A program made the position numbers and the translations under genes. A DNA stretch of 64,000 bases from Lasiodiplodia sp. COLG20 (taxonomy: Eukaryota; Ascomycota; Dothideomycetes; Botryosphaeriales; Botryosphaeriaceae): NCBI GenBank assembly GCA_009801085.1, contig VNWV01000002.1, positions 1,612,001 through 1,676,000 of the forward strand, read 5' to 3'. The notes under the pieces were generated by a model that saw only the letters and a program-made list of their open reading frames with translations, was not told the origin of the DNA and ran no database searches. The stretch's first letter is position 1, and each line of letters starts with the position of its first letter. Below, piece by piece: positions 47,148 to 58,188 of the stretch.

Positions 47148-48220
47148 TATGGTAGGTTTAAGAGCGGGGTTTGCGTAGAGTAGGTAGAGCAGAGTGCGGG
47201 CTGATTTTCCCAGAGTGGAGAGGCGCGAAGAGGGGAGAGGGGGAGATTAAAGGCGAGGCCTTAAAATATAAACAGGAAGAGGAGGAGAGAGGGGTTGTAT
47301 GTACAGGCGGGGTTATGAGGCGAAGAGGCTCAAATCCTTGAATGGCGACAGGGGAGCTCGTTGGCAGTGTGGGCTGGCATATTTAAAGCGAGTGCAAACG
47401 AGGGCTGATCGTTGGGTGTACCTGATGTCAGCTGAGAAGCGGGCGGACGGTCATTGGGCGCGGGGAATGGTTTGGGGGAGGATTGGCGGTGGTGAGCATG
47501 CGGGCTGGTGATGCTCACACCACACGTCCTCGCGTCGGCCGACCGAATCAGCTCCTTTCGGCGCGCACCGACTGGCCACCCCCGACTCCAGATTGCCTGC
47601 TTCGGCCTAGCCCGCTACGTTTTCTGTCTGCACCTTGCGCCGGGCGGAGAATCTGGGGTCGAGGAATCTTCCAGGCGGAATCAGGTCATGGCTGCGTCGG
47701 TCGCCTGCAATCCAACCCTGCCACGCCCCCCGGCGGCTTCCGACACGGTGTGATCGTCGAAAACACGTTCGATTAGCTGGCCACGAGGCTGCATGTCGCA
47801 ATGCACGCCCGGGCGGAATGCGGCGCCGGCAGGATCTGCGTGGGCATAGGAGAGGGAGGCAGAGAAGGTGAGAGGGGCGGGAGATGTCGGGGCGCGCGGC
47901 CAAAACCCGGCCAAGACGCGCCTCCGAGCTCAACACCATGACACCACAATCAAACAATCCAAAGAGCTGTTGACTCATTGCCGCACCCAGCTGAGCGCAA
48001 TCGAGATTTCGCATCAGTTGAGGGGTCGACAAGTGGCCTCTCGGATTGTCGGCGGTCCCAAGAACTCGGCATCTCCCCGCTTCTTCCGCCAGCCAATCTG
48101 CATCAGCCCATTACTCCCCGCCAACTCAGGATCGCCTCATACTTTAGCCGAAAATGATGCACGTTAGGGCTCATGGTTTCGTGTTGCTACCTTCCCCGCC
48201 ATCGCGTCGCCTTCGCTCGT
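47148..48220. other. intergenic stretch, GC-rich
   Basis: No gene supportable over 1.07 kb. Short frames on both strands have compositional Arg/Pro bias and no splice context. Confidence 0.4.
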
Positions 48221-50031
48221 CTACTCCAGATCCGACATAAACCTCACCAGCCAGTCCTGCCGCGCAATGAAGCTCCTGATCTTCTTTCCAAAGACCCACA
48301 GCGGGATCGTCAGCGCGCAGACCGCCAAGAACGCTGCCCCCAGCGTGTTGAACACCTTCAGCGGTCCATCCTTTGCCAGCCAGTCGTTCACAAAATACGT
48401 CAGCCCGAATGTCAACAGATTGCGAGCATTGATGGCCACGAATGCCTCCTCCGCGAGGTTCGGGTACGAGTCTGCACACAAATCCCAAGTTAGCATCGCT
48501 TCTCCCCTCTCGCCAGCTAGTTACCCGAATAGGAAGGTCGTACCAATGACGTAGCCGAACACCGAGACGGCTGCGAATGCCAGCGCTGCGTTGGCGAGCC
48601 CGTAAGTCATGACCGGCCCCATCCAGTGCGTTACGTTGTGCACCGTCAGCCCGAACCCGAAGAACCCAACCGTCCCCAGGATCACCGTCACAATCATCAG
48701 GACCAGCCGAAACTCCGGCTCGTACACTCCGTGGTTCTTCTTCGTGAGCTTGATGCAGATCCAGTCGTTGAGCGGACCGGAGATGACTTCGGAGATGATG
48801 GTCAGAACGAACGGCGAGAGGCCCGTTAGACCGGTCTGCGCGACGGTGAAGTTGTACGGCGGCTCGACGAAGATGACGCCGTTGACGACCGAGAATACGA
48901 CGATCCAGCTGTTACCGTACTTGTGAGTGGGGAATTGGATCTTGGAGAAGGACAATCACTTACGTGAGGGTGGTTCCGTAGATGAGAAAGCCCCATAGAA
49001 CCGCCGGGTAGAAGAACATGACGAACGGCCGTGCCATGATCTTCCACATCGGAGCCTTCGAGTACTTTTTCCCCGTCCACGGCCTCATCGATTGCCAGTA
49101 GGTCAACTTCGGCTCGTCCGCGCCCGCGTGAAGCACGTGTTCGATGTGCACCGCTCGTCCTTCCTTGACGTAGCCCGACTCTCCGTCGCTTCCCTTTTCG
49201 CCCACGAGGTTGCTCGGGATGCCTTCGCGGACGTACGACGTCTCGGGGACGAAGAAGATGATCGCAAACATGCTGATGCCGAAGAGGATCGCGCAGATGC
49301 CGAACGTCCACTTGTAGCCAAGGTCTTCGATGATGTACCCGGAGATGAAAGAAGCGCCGGCAATGCCGCAGAGCAGGAACAGGTTCCAGACGGCCAGGCG
49401 GGTGGCGCGCTCGTGGACGAAGTAGATGTCGGATATGGTGGCTTGAACCAGGACTTCGTACGGCGCCATCCCTTCAAAATGTCAGTAGAGACTTGAGAGT
49501 GGAGAACGGTTCTCAACTTACCGATTCCGCCAATGATACGGCTTCCAAGGAAAGAGCTGTAGTTGTCTGCAACCGCTCCCCAGATGCTGACAATGAAAAG
49601 AATTATGATGGCTCCGATGTAAACTGGTCGTTTCCCGTATGCTTTCGCAACCGGATTGATGAGGAATACGCAGAGGCCCAGGGTCAAGATGAGCCATGCT
49701 GTCGATTGGGAGAGCGTGTTCACGGATATTCCGAGCTGCTGCGAAATGGGAACGAAGCCCGGGCCCAGCATTGGACCATATGCGCCAACAACACCTGCAG
49801 CAAAGCCGACGATGAGCAAGATCACTATCGCAACCATTAGTGCTTGCTCATTTACCGAACAACGACGGGACACTGACCATCTTTCTTCCAAAGCGGCCAA
49901 TTTAACGGATCATTCGGCGAGTCTGACGGCTGCGGTACAAGCAGGATGTGTGAATTCTTCCCTTTTCCATGTTTCAGGTGGTCTGCTGGTATATCCTGGA
50001 GCTCGGGTGGCAAGTCCGACTGGTCGTTCAT
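48221..50031 (-). CDS. major facilitator superfamily transporter
   Basis: Five exons (50031-49878, 49824-49522, 49471-48964, 48908-48544, 48471-48221) give 526 residues. A hydrophilic N-terminus ends in DSPNDPLNWPLWKKD, the signature before the first helix in fungal drug:H+ antiporter-type transporters. About twelve hydrophobic segments follow. GSRIIGGIG, VPETSYVREG in the central loop and YGTTLTW are typical of the DHA1-like group. It should export small molecules across the plasma membrane by proton exchange. It could serve the P450/monooxygenase genes further right, but no operon-like link is visible. The first intron was chosen by its cactaat branch site. Confidence 0.88.
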
Positions 50032-50311
50032 CAACGCTGCGCATCCGTCAGCACTCAGTCGCCACACAGCTCTTCAACATCACATGTACGAACCCGTCCC
50101 CGGCACCACCTCCATCTTATGGTCTTCCAGTATTCCGAAAGGCATGATGGGCAAATCGGTTCCGTCAAATCACAGCCGTTGCCGCCGTGTTTCGTATCGC
50201 GAGAGCTGTCGAAATTCGTTAAAGAGACGAACGCGAAGATCCAGACAACCTGCCACACGTCTCTTGTTGAGGATTAGAGACACCCATACGGGGACTATAA
50301 AAGCACGCTGT

Positions 50312-51120
50312 CTATTTTTCTCCCAGCTCGTGCGCTAGCCGCAAAGTATAAGTGCCGCCCTCGTCCCGGCAATTGAGCCCCTGCAGCAAGTGCCGTTTCA
50401 CCAGCTCGCCCATCACTTCCCGTCCGAGAGCAGCAAGGCCAGGCCCTTCCCGTGTGACGTTAAGCAGCATAGGTGCCAAGTCCTCGCGCGGCACGACGGG
50501 TGCTGTTCGTTAGTGTCGTGCGGGGAAGGGAGAGACGAGTCGGGGGTGGCGCTCGTGGGGTAAGAAAGTGGGTGCGAGTGGGGCGGCCCTGAAGCGATAG
50601 GAGACGTCATACCCATCTGAGGCGTTGATCGGATCCATCCTGGCGGATAGTGAACTTGATAATACCGTCCTTGTCGAGTTTGGCAGGACTGAACGATGGA
50701 CCGAGCGAGAGATGGAAGGGAGGGTATTCGGTAATAATATTGATGCTGCTAAGCGGTGCGCGCCCACCTTGCACTTCTTATAGCTTTCGGTCACCGGGAA
50801 GCTTGGGCCCCGCTCGGTCGTTGCGAAATCGAAGAAGCGCTTTAGGTCGGGGTCGATTGCGCCGTCGGATGGCTGGTGGCCCCTCAGGTCTGCGTACGGG
50901 TTGTCAAGCACGGCCAGACAATGTAAGGCCGATTTCTTGCTCGAGTCATCGTCGACGTTGTTACGGCCAGGATAGAATGTAATAGGAGTGAGGTGGAAAC
51001 TGGTTTAGTAGAAACTAACGCTCGCGCATGCCTAGACGATGGCGGCGCTGGTCTAGGTAATACTACCGCTAATTTCGAGGATACACTCGATTTCCTACCT
51101 GAGCGGTTAGGGATCAAACT
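50312..51120 (-). pseudogene. unrecognised gene with damaged 5' end
   Basis: Three 3' exons read well (50999-50768, 50688-50613, 50502-50312). Together they encode about 166 residues, including DLKRFFDFATTERGPSFPVT, CKSCQTRQGRYYQVHYPPGW and LAPMLLNVTREGPGLAALG, with good splice signals and phases. The frame entering at 50999 needs an upstream exon, but the sequence beyond 51000 is rich in TA and carries a TAA just before a plausible donor at about 51090, possibly from CAA. So the 5' part is lost or mutated. I do not recognise the family, and a CxxC pair is its only motif. It could still be transcribed. Confidence 0.55.
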
Positions 51121-52130
51121 GCGGCCCGAGCATAGAGAGAAACGCGGGTAGTACGAGCTGGTAGGCTAAGGAGAAACTATTATTACTAGTAAGAAGCTTG
51201 TCCATCTTTAACTAGCCGAAGTGGGTCACGAGAGCTAACTACACGAGAAAGGCGACGAGACCCAAGTAATTATTATATACGAGGCCCTTTAGGATAGCGG
51301 GTAGGCTGAGGTAAACCCTCTCGAAGTAGTTCTATATCGTGTCTAGTTTCTTATAGTTGCGCTTATTATTAATAATCTACTGGATAAGCTTCTCGATAAA
51401 GAATATATTGGCTGCGGCGGGCATATAAGGTAGAAAGAGTAAAGAACGCGTTAAGAGGTAAGACGGGGTGTCGACTATAGCGTGGTAATCGAAGAGTTAA
51501 TAGGTAAGAAGATGGTATAGATAGATAAAGAGGGCTTTTATAATCGGGTCCGCCGAGCGATGATGCGCGCGTCGTGTAAAGAGAGTAGAAGATAGTAGTT
51601 ATATAGAAGAGAAAGAGGAAAAGAAGAAAAAAAAGGTAGGTAGAAGAATTTATAGAATAAAAAGCTTAGTAGAGGTTTTATAAATTACGATTGCCCCCTC
51701 TACGAGGATATTCCATCTTTCCTCAGCGCCGAGGGGAGAGAGCAGCAGCGGAATGCCCTCTAGTGCTGTTCGGGTGGACGGTAAGAGTCTTGCGGGGGTT
51801 TAAAACGGGACGGAATAGATCCGGCGGACCCGGGTTTTCGCGGGTAATCCGGCACCCGGATAGCCGACGTATAGTAGCAGTGTCTTTGCGCTAATCTGGG
51901 GCACATATGTGCAGCTTGTCAGTACTTCCGCTCTAGGCACGGCTTCGTAACTGGCTTATAGCGTTGTTAAGCTGGCTATTATATCCGATTCCTCCGCTTT
52001 TAAATCGAAGTGGAAAACCTCGCGGACGATAGAACGATGCAGTTTTAATGTCGCGGGTCCGACACTCAGCGTGAAAGGAACACTGTCCAGCATGAAGTCT
52101 TAGTGCTCGATTTAAGTGGGGCGAGGCCAC
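51120..52130. repeat. RIP-like, AT-shifted block (dead repeat)
   Basis: This block is rich in TA dinucleotides (tatatac, ctaatag, ttattatta) and poor in CA and TG compared with its flanks, and has no long frames. That is the signature of RIP on a former transposon. I cannot name the element. It damages the 5' end of the gene to the left and abuts the promoter of the regulator at 52256. Confidence 0.6.
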
Positions 52131-52255
52131 CTATGCTAACTCGAGCCTACTGCGGAGGAGCATTGCCGGTAGCCGGTTTATCGGACCCCCACCCTTTTCA
52201 CAGCATCAAAACTTCACAACGCCACATCTTCTCTATCCGAGAGCGTACCCCGATA

Positions 52256-54271
52256 ATGACAGGTCCTACCGAGTCAAGCCGGTCCAGAGTGGCAAGAATG
52301 CCGATGAGGCGGAACTACCAGGCATGCCTTGAATGCAAGAAGCAAAAGATCAAGTGTCATCTCGGCGACTCGGAAACGCCTCATCCTCCGTGTAGCAGGT
52401 GCCGTCGGGTGAGGCTTAATTGCGTCTTTGGTCCGGCGAGAAAAATCGGGGCTCGCACGGCGAGACCACCTACCTATCCAACAAATGGCAGCGGGGGGAG
52501 CGTAGCCACAACTTCAGCTGAGAAAGAGCACCCGCCAGTGCAGCCAGAAGAGAATGAAGCGGGTGGCACTAGTTTCGGCGCAGTTTACAGCTCTCCAGTC
52601 GTCCACCAGCGGCATGAGCACGAAGAGACCGAACCTTCAGCAGAACCAGCCTATAAGCTGTCCGCGTGGAAGCTTTTCCCTCTTTGTTCGGACGGCTGCC
52701 TTTCCCCACGTGAGGCGGACTACCTTATCGGCTACTTTTTCCAATGGATGTGCCCCTTCTTCCCGATTGTCGATCACAAGTACAGCTCGTCTATGCACTG
52801 GGGAGAGCTTCTCACCGAGGAGACGCTGCTCTGCGCCACAATCTTGACAACTGCAGCGAGGTACACCTGGTATCGTGCATCTGCGTCTTCTTCAAGGGCA
52901 GTTGAAATGCACGCGGTGATGTACCGACATGTCCAATCTGACATCCAAAGTTTCGTCTGGTCTTCCAAGCTCCCATGCAACCGCAAGTCTACAGTCTTAG
53001 GTGTCATCGAGAGCATCCTGCTCCTGGCTGAATGGCACCCGCGGCCTCTTGACGTGGTCCCCTTCCCGAGTGAAATGTCCGGCGGATATCCACTTGAGGC
53101 ATACGCTTTTGGCCCCGCTGCGGCGACAAGCAACATAGAAACCGAAGCGCGCCGGTGCCACGAATCATTGAGATCGCTAAACCTAACGTCTTGGAGGCTA
53201 CTCAGCACTGCAACCAATTTGGCAGACGAGATCGGCTTACATCAAACCATCAGCCAATCGACCGAGAATGATCGACAAGATGGCCTTGATGTGGCACGCG
53301 GTGCGCGCGTTCGTCACTTTCTTGTGTACCTTGTGTTCGGCAAATGTGTCGATCTTGGCAGGAAATCTCTGCTCACGCTCCCTACCGATCTGTCAAGGCC
53401 AGTAGAAGGCAACCCTTCCGCCGCTTTGCTGGAGAGCTGGTTTGAGTTGTGTCGACTCGCGCGACTGATCGACAACAATCTGTATCCGTCTCCAGCAACA
53501 ACGGCCGACATCATCTCTTCCGAACGCTACCCGTTCATCATCGATGACATTTCGAGTCTCTTCGCATCTTGGAGAACGCGTTATGAGAGTGTTCCCCGCT
53601 CTTCTATTTTTTCGAAATACCTTGATCTCGTCGCACATTCCTCACAGGCTTGGCTCCGAGCTGTTGCTCTTCAGGCCTATGTTCGCCGATGTCGCATTCT
53701 AGCATGCCATACGCGCAACTGCGAGAGCGGGGAGAAATTCCCGACCATCAGCCTGCAAGACTCCATACAAGTCGACAAGAGCCGGCAAGACCTTCAGATC
53801 ATTGACAGCATGGTACAGGACTGCAAGCATACCCTCGAAATAACACTCGAACTGTATCGGGAGGGCTCACTGCGCCATGCTCCTCTGAACGTCATGACCA
53901 ACGTCACAAGTGCCGGGATGGCGCTTCTCAGAGTCCAGCATCTCCCCCTGAGCGCTGTCAACGGGTCGATGGATCTTCTGTGGCAACTTGCAGATGCATT
54001 GGAAGAAGCCGGTCCCGATGATGCACACGTACTTTCTCAATGTGCCGTGTGTCTTAGGAGACTACTCCGCTGCACCGAGACAGACCTCAGGAGCAGCCAA
54101 TTTACGACGCCCCATGTTGACCCTGCCTTGGGCACAAACGCTCTCGGAACTGGTCCGGGCACGCTGTGTGCCCCCGAGGAAATAGGCCCTGCAATATTTG
54201 GTCACCTTTTCGATGCTCCGTTCCTGATGACGCCACTTGGTGACAACCAAAATGGGTGGCTGGGTTTTTGA
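52256..54271 (+). CDS. Zn2Cys6 transcription factor
   Basis: A single uninterrupted frame of 671 residues, taken from the ATG at 52256 because the upstream in-frame ATG would add a Cys-poor leader through promoter sequence. The zinc cluster is textbook: Cys 24, 27, 34, 46, 49 and 56 (CLECKKQKIKC start), spacing 2-6-11-2-6. A region starting LSPREADYLIGYFFQWMCPF corresponds to the fungal-specific regulatory domain, with a helical middle and a Gly/Pro-rich end. It may control the adjacent P450 and monooxygenase genes; this is suggested only by position. Confidence 0.9.
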   Translation: MTGPTESSRSRVARMPMRRNYQACLECKKQKIKCHLGDSETPHPPCSRCRRVRLNCVFGPARKIGARTARPPTYPTNGSGGSVATTSAEKEHPPVQPEENEAGGTSFGAVYSSPVVHQRHEHEETEPSAEPAYKLSAWKLFPLCSDGCLSPREADYLIGYFFQWMCPFFPIVDHKYSSSMHWGELLTEETLLCATILTTAARYTWYRASASSSRAVEMHAVMYRHVQSDIQSFVWSSKLPCNRKSTVLGVIESILLLAEWHPRPLDVVPFPSEMSGGYPLEAYAFGPAAATSNIETEARRCHESLRSLNLTSWRLLSTATNLADEIGLHQTISQSTENDRQDGLDVARGARVRHFLVYLVFGKCVDLGRKSLLTLPTDLSRPVEGNPSAALLESWFELCRLARLIDNNLYPSPATTADIISSERYPFIIDDISSLFASWRTRYESVPRSSIFSKYLDLVAHSSQAWLRAVALQAYVRRCRILACHTRNCESGEKFPTISLQDSIQVDKSRQDLQIIDSMVQDCKHTLEITLELYREGSLRHAPLNVMTNVTSAGMALLRVQHLPLSAVNGSMDLLWQLADALEEAGPDDAHVLSQCAVCLRRLLRCTETDLRSSQFTTPHVDPALGTNALGTGPGTLCAPEEIGPAIFGHLFDAPFLMTPLGDNQNGWLGF

Positions 54272-55110
54272 TCTGGTTAAGAGCTGGTTGGCAAAGCAGC
54301 CTAAAGTGCTACGGTCGGACAATTTGCTTTGGTAATCGCCGCTCTTAGAATTCGTCGGAGCAGCTGTGGCGGGGATGTGCTAAGGGTATTTTCTCCGGTT
54401 GTTGTAGGCCAAAACGCTTTGGAAAAATCTTAGTCTCCAATAAATGATGGATATTTGAACTAATCGCGTATTTAAAAATCCATTCCCTGCGGCAAAATAC
54501 GGAGCGCTATAGATACATGCTGCTGAAATAAGTGAATTTAACTTGGTAAGACCCAATCTCTACTTTTATATACCTCTGGCTACACAGGAAAAAGAAATAG
54601 TACCGCCAATAGAGAAAGCGGTAGTGTAAGAGTCGGAAGTTCGACACAGAGTATAAACTCTAGAAATTGGAGAATGAAGTGTAACGGCGGGCCTCTGCCT
54701 CTAAAGATCTAAATACTAAAGAGGGTGGTGATCTGTTGAAAGGGGTTTTCTTAAGTAGGTATAAGAAGAGGGTTGGGGAACGAAGTAAGTAACGATACAA
54801 CTGAGTACTACGTGCGAAGGCCGTGTTACGAATAGAGTCTAAATTCTATTGTTAAAGTTGACCACGAAGGTTAAAGCTATCTAAGGAGTGTGGTTTATAT
54901 ACATGTAGGAAAGTTGACAATCTGGTATGTTGCTCTCACTGCTGTGTTCTTGGCGAGGGAGTAGGCAGAACACCCTCTTAGCGTCACGTGAGCCACTTGA
55001 CTCCCGTGGGTCCTTTTCACGCCGCGCGGGTGCACCCCACTTTCTTCCTTATCCTGCTTCCTCTTATCCCCGTGGAGGTTATGCCGTAACATGAAGCCAA
55101 CAATTCTTCA
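54272..55110. repeat. RIP-mutated stretch with direct-repeat copy 1
   Basis: AT-rich sequence with no gene. The part 54770-54865 (ggttggggaacg ... gtctaaattctattgtta) recurs at 57638-57730. This copy shows TA where the other has CA or TG at five sites. Confidence 0.7.
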
Positions 55111-56969
55111 TCATGCAGCCACTGGAGAGAGCTTCACGAAGCATTTTCTTGGCTTGTGGGCAACCCCCTCAAAGGCTTCGTACCCAGACAGCTCCTTAGG
55201 GCACTGGAGGAATTCGAATTTCCAAATAAGCATGGTCAGGATGATACGCATTTCGAGATAGCCTAGCCGACGCCCGAAGCAGCCTCGCAAGCCTGCCCCG
55301 AAAGGCATTGTCGGTCCCGCTGACGCATCGAAGACCTGGCTTTGATCGCCACCTGAGACAAGCCACCGTTCTGGAATAAAAGCGGCCCTATCGTTGTCGC
55401 TCCAGGAGCGGACACGCCCCTTTGCTGCCATGTCTTGGGATGTGGGGCTGCGGACCTTGTGGTCGATGTCGAATGAGGGTTCAAAAAAGCTTGCTCCAGT
55501 GGTCATCATCCATACCAAGGTGCCCTTTGGAATGTGATGGCCAAGCAAGACAGTGTCCTGAACAGCCTGGCGATCGACGATATACGACGTGGTGCTGCAA
55601 CGAAGGATTTCCTCAATCGTCGCATCCAGGTACGGGATCGCTGAATTCACGATTTCGGAATGGGTTGGCAGTCGCCCTTGGTTCCGCGCGTCAGGGAAGG
55701 CATCGAGGAGCGCACTGCGTAACCGACCCTGTACATCAGGATGGTCCGCCAGCATCTTGACGCCCCAGCTGAGGGTCGTGCTGGTCGTGTCGTGTCCAGC
55801 AATCATAAAGCCATCAACCTGTCGAACTTGTCAGCCTGTGGTGCTCGAATTTCGCATAAAAATGCTCGACTTGCCTCATCTCGCATAACGGGCGTGAAGT
55901 ACTGGGGTTGCCTCTGCTCCTTTTCCGCGAACCGCCTCTCCCGGTCCACCATGTGATCGACGGCCGAATTGACCCAAGAGGCGTCGCTAGCGGAACCGTG
56001 CTGCTCCGCCTTCTTCACAGCTTTCTCCAGCTCAGAGAAGATGAGCTCGCGCTTCACCCGCGCCGCCCGCACAAAACTTGGCTTCTTGAAGGCAATCCAC
56101 CGCTGCAGCCTTGGAACGGGAGACTTCTTGAGCTCTCCGACGTAATCAGCCAGGTCCATCACCGCCTTGATTCCCTCGTTGATCTCCGCCTCCGGAAACT
56201 CAAAGGCCGTCTCGGCGCCGGCGTCGTCGTCACCCACACGCTCGAGGCCATCTCGTCCGAGCTTCCTGAGCAGTTCCAACTGCGGCCGCGTCGCGCTGTG
56301 CGGGAACTCCTTGCCGAAGCCGGAGAGGAGAACGGCGTCGAGCGCGGTGTGGTGGAAGTCCATCAACACGGAAAACGGGCGGCCTCGGGAAGCCTTCATC
56401 TTCTCCGCCCACAGATCCACCAGGTCCACCGTGCAGTCCCAAATCGCGGGCGCCGCCACGTTGCGCAGGAAATCCGGCGTCATGAGGTCCTGCAGGAGCT
56501 TGCGGTGGGCCTTCCAACCCGGGCCGGTCTTCATGGGGAAGTGGTGGTGTGGGATGACGCCCGACATGACGTCGTCGACGAAATCAGTGCGGTCGAACTC
56601 GCGCGCGCGGTGCAGGAGGATGTCCTGCGCCTCCTGGTAGTCGCTCAGGACGAGGAACGGCTTGCCCAGTGGCCGGATGAACACTTGGATGAGCGGGGCT
56701 TTCAGCTTGCGGGTTTGCTGCAGTAACCACTGGTTCAGGTCTCCGCTTCGGGTCATTTCGGCACTCATGGATGGGATGTCGCCGAGCAGCCTGCGGGCGG
56801 CTTCTGGGTTGTGTGGGATGCCGGGGATTGGCTTGGGGAGTAGCCACTTGTAGAAGCCATAGACAGCCAGCACGAACAAGCTAAGGATGCTAGTCCGTAC
56901 TAGGAGAGCTGGTGGCACTTCTAGGCCTAGTATGTGGACTGTAAGGTTAGGATATTGTGGCGTGGACAT
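55111..56969 (-). CDS. cytochrome P450 monooxygenase
   Basis: Two exons (56969-55875, 55818-55111) give 600 residues. The intron uses a GC donor (gag|gcaagt) with a good branch site; without it the frame would break before the I-helix. An N-terminal membrane anchor (ALLVRTSILSLFVLAVYGFY) is followed by a Pro-rich hinge. The I-helix AGHDTT (372-377), the ExxR (435-438), PERW, and the haem-binding FGAGLRGCFG with Cys545 are all present. It should be an ER-anchored class II P450; substrate unknown. It lies between two copies of a RIP-mutated direct repeat. Confidence 0.92.
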
Positions 56970-58188
56970 GGCTCCGAGTATATCGCCGGGTATTGGCTAT
57001 TTCTCTAACGGATTCGGTTGATGGTCAAAGAAAATCTTGAACGTGTCGGAACAGGGTTCGGAAAGAAGAGCAAGAGAAGTTTTCAGAATTGCTATGCTCT
57101 AAGGAGGCCAGCAGGGTGAGCGCGTTTATATGGCTGGTTCCTAATGCCTCACTTAAATGGGACGTACTGTACGGGCGGAAACGGAAAGAAGTTGGTCCCG
57201 GGTATTCTTAGCGGGGGCATTAAGGCGGGAAGGAACATGTCTTCCCAGTTCCGAGCACGGAAGTTTGACTCATATTTACGGTGTAGCCGATTTATAGCGA
57301 TCCGATATATCGGCTTACTCCGGAAAACGCACTGACACTAGATAGATAGCCGGTAGTAACAACGCACTATTACGGCACAGCCTCTATAGGATTAAGAGAC
57401 ATTAGAATAAGAAAAGAAGTAGAATATACTCGTATAGCGTAGTTAAGAAGCGCCACGTAAGAGGCTAAAAGAAAATATTCTTGCGTGCTATTCTTTTCTT
57501 AGTGCATCGAAATTTATGTTATTTCTAAGGCATCGTACATCTATACTAGGTAATAAAAGACTGCTTGAACAGTGATGTATGGGACGACCTTAGAGATTTG
57601 ACGGGGCTGTCTTAGTGTAAACGGACTCCTCGGGCAGAAGGTTGGGGAACGTGGGGAGTAACGACACAACTGAGCACTGCGTGTGCGAAGGCCTTGTTAC
57701 CAATAGAGTCCAAATTCTATTGTTGAAGTCGTCCTCGTGTCCCTTCTAGGAAAAGTCATGTACGGTTGTAGATACCCGAGAAAAGGGGATGGACGGGATA
57801 GGCTTGATGGCAATACTTTTGGGACAGTTGAGATGCGGTAGACAGGGAAGACGAAGAAGCTTACTTTTTTTTTGCCTTTCTTGGTGCTTCTTCTTTTCAC
57901 CTCACGCGGAGAATGCCAGTGGCTTGAGAAGATGGCTTGCCTGTCGTCGCTTCCATTCTGCCGGATGGTGGTGGTCCGCGGTCTGTGGCAGTACGCTGCA
58001 CGATTGAGGAAGTGTTCAGCCTTCCTCGCAGGCTACATCGGTTGGAGAAGGTGATAGCGCAAGCAGAAAGCCTCCGTGTACCGTTTCTCAGTTGTCTTGA
58101 TGCTTGTAGCATCAACGGTCCTCGAAGATGCTGCAGGCGATTTCATAGAATCTCTTTCTCTTCACGTCCTCACCAACACGACATCTAT
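56970..58188. repeat. RIP-like stretch with direct-repeat copy 2
   Basis: No supportable gene. The part 57638-57730 repeats 54770-54865 in the same direction and is the less mutated copy. The stretch 57340-57560 is TA-rich and looks RIP-damaged. The left 150 bases are the promoter of the P450 gene. Confidence 0.65.

Noticed and set aside
47607..48032. 141-residue minus-strand frame in the GC-rich gap
   Set aside because: No motif, Arg/Cys-rich composition and no neighbouring exons.
55908..56726. 272-residue plus-strand frame
   Set aside because: Antisense of the P450 gene.
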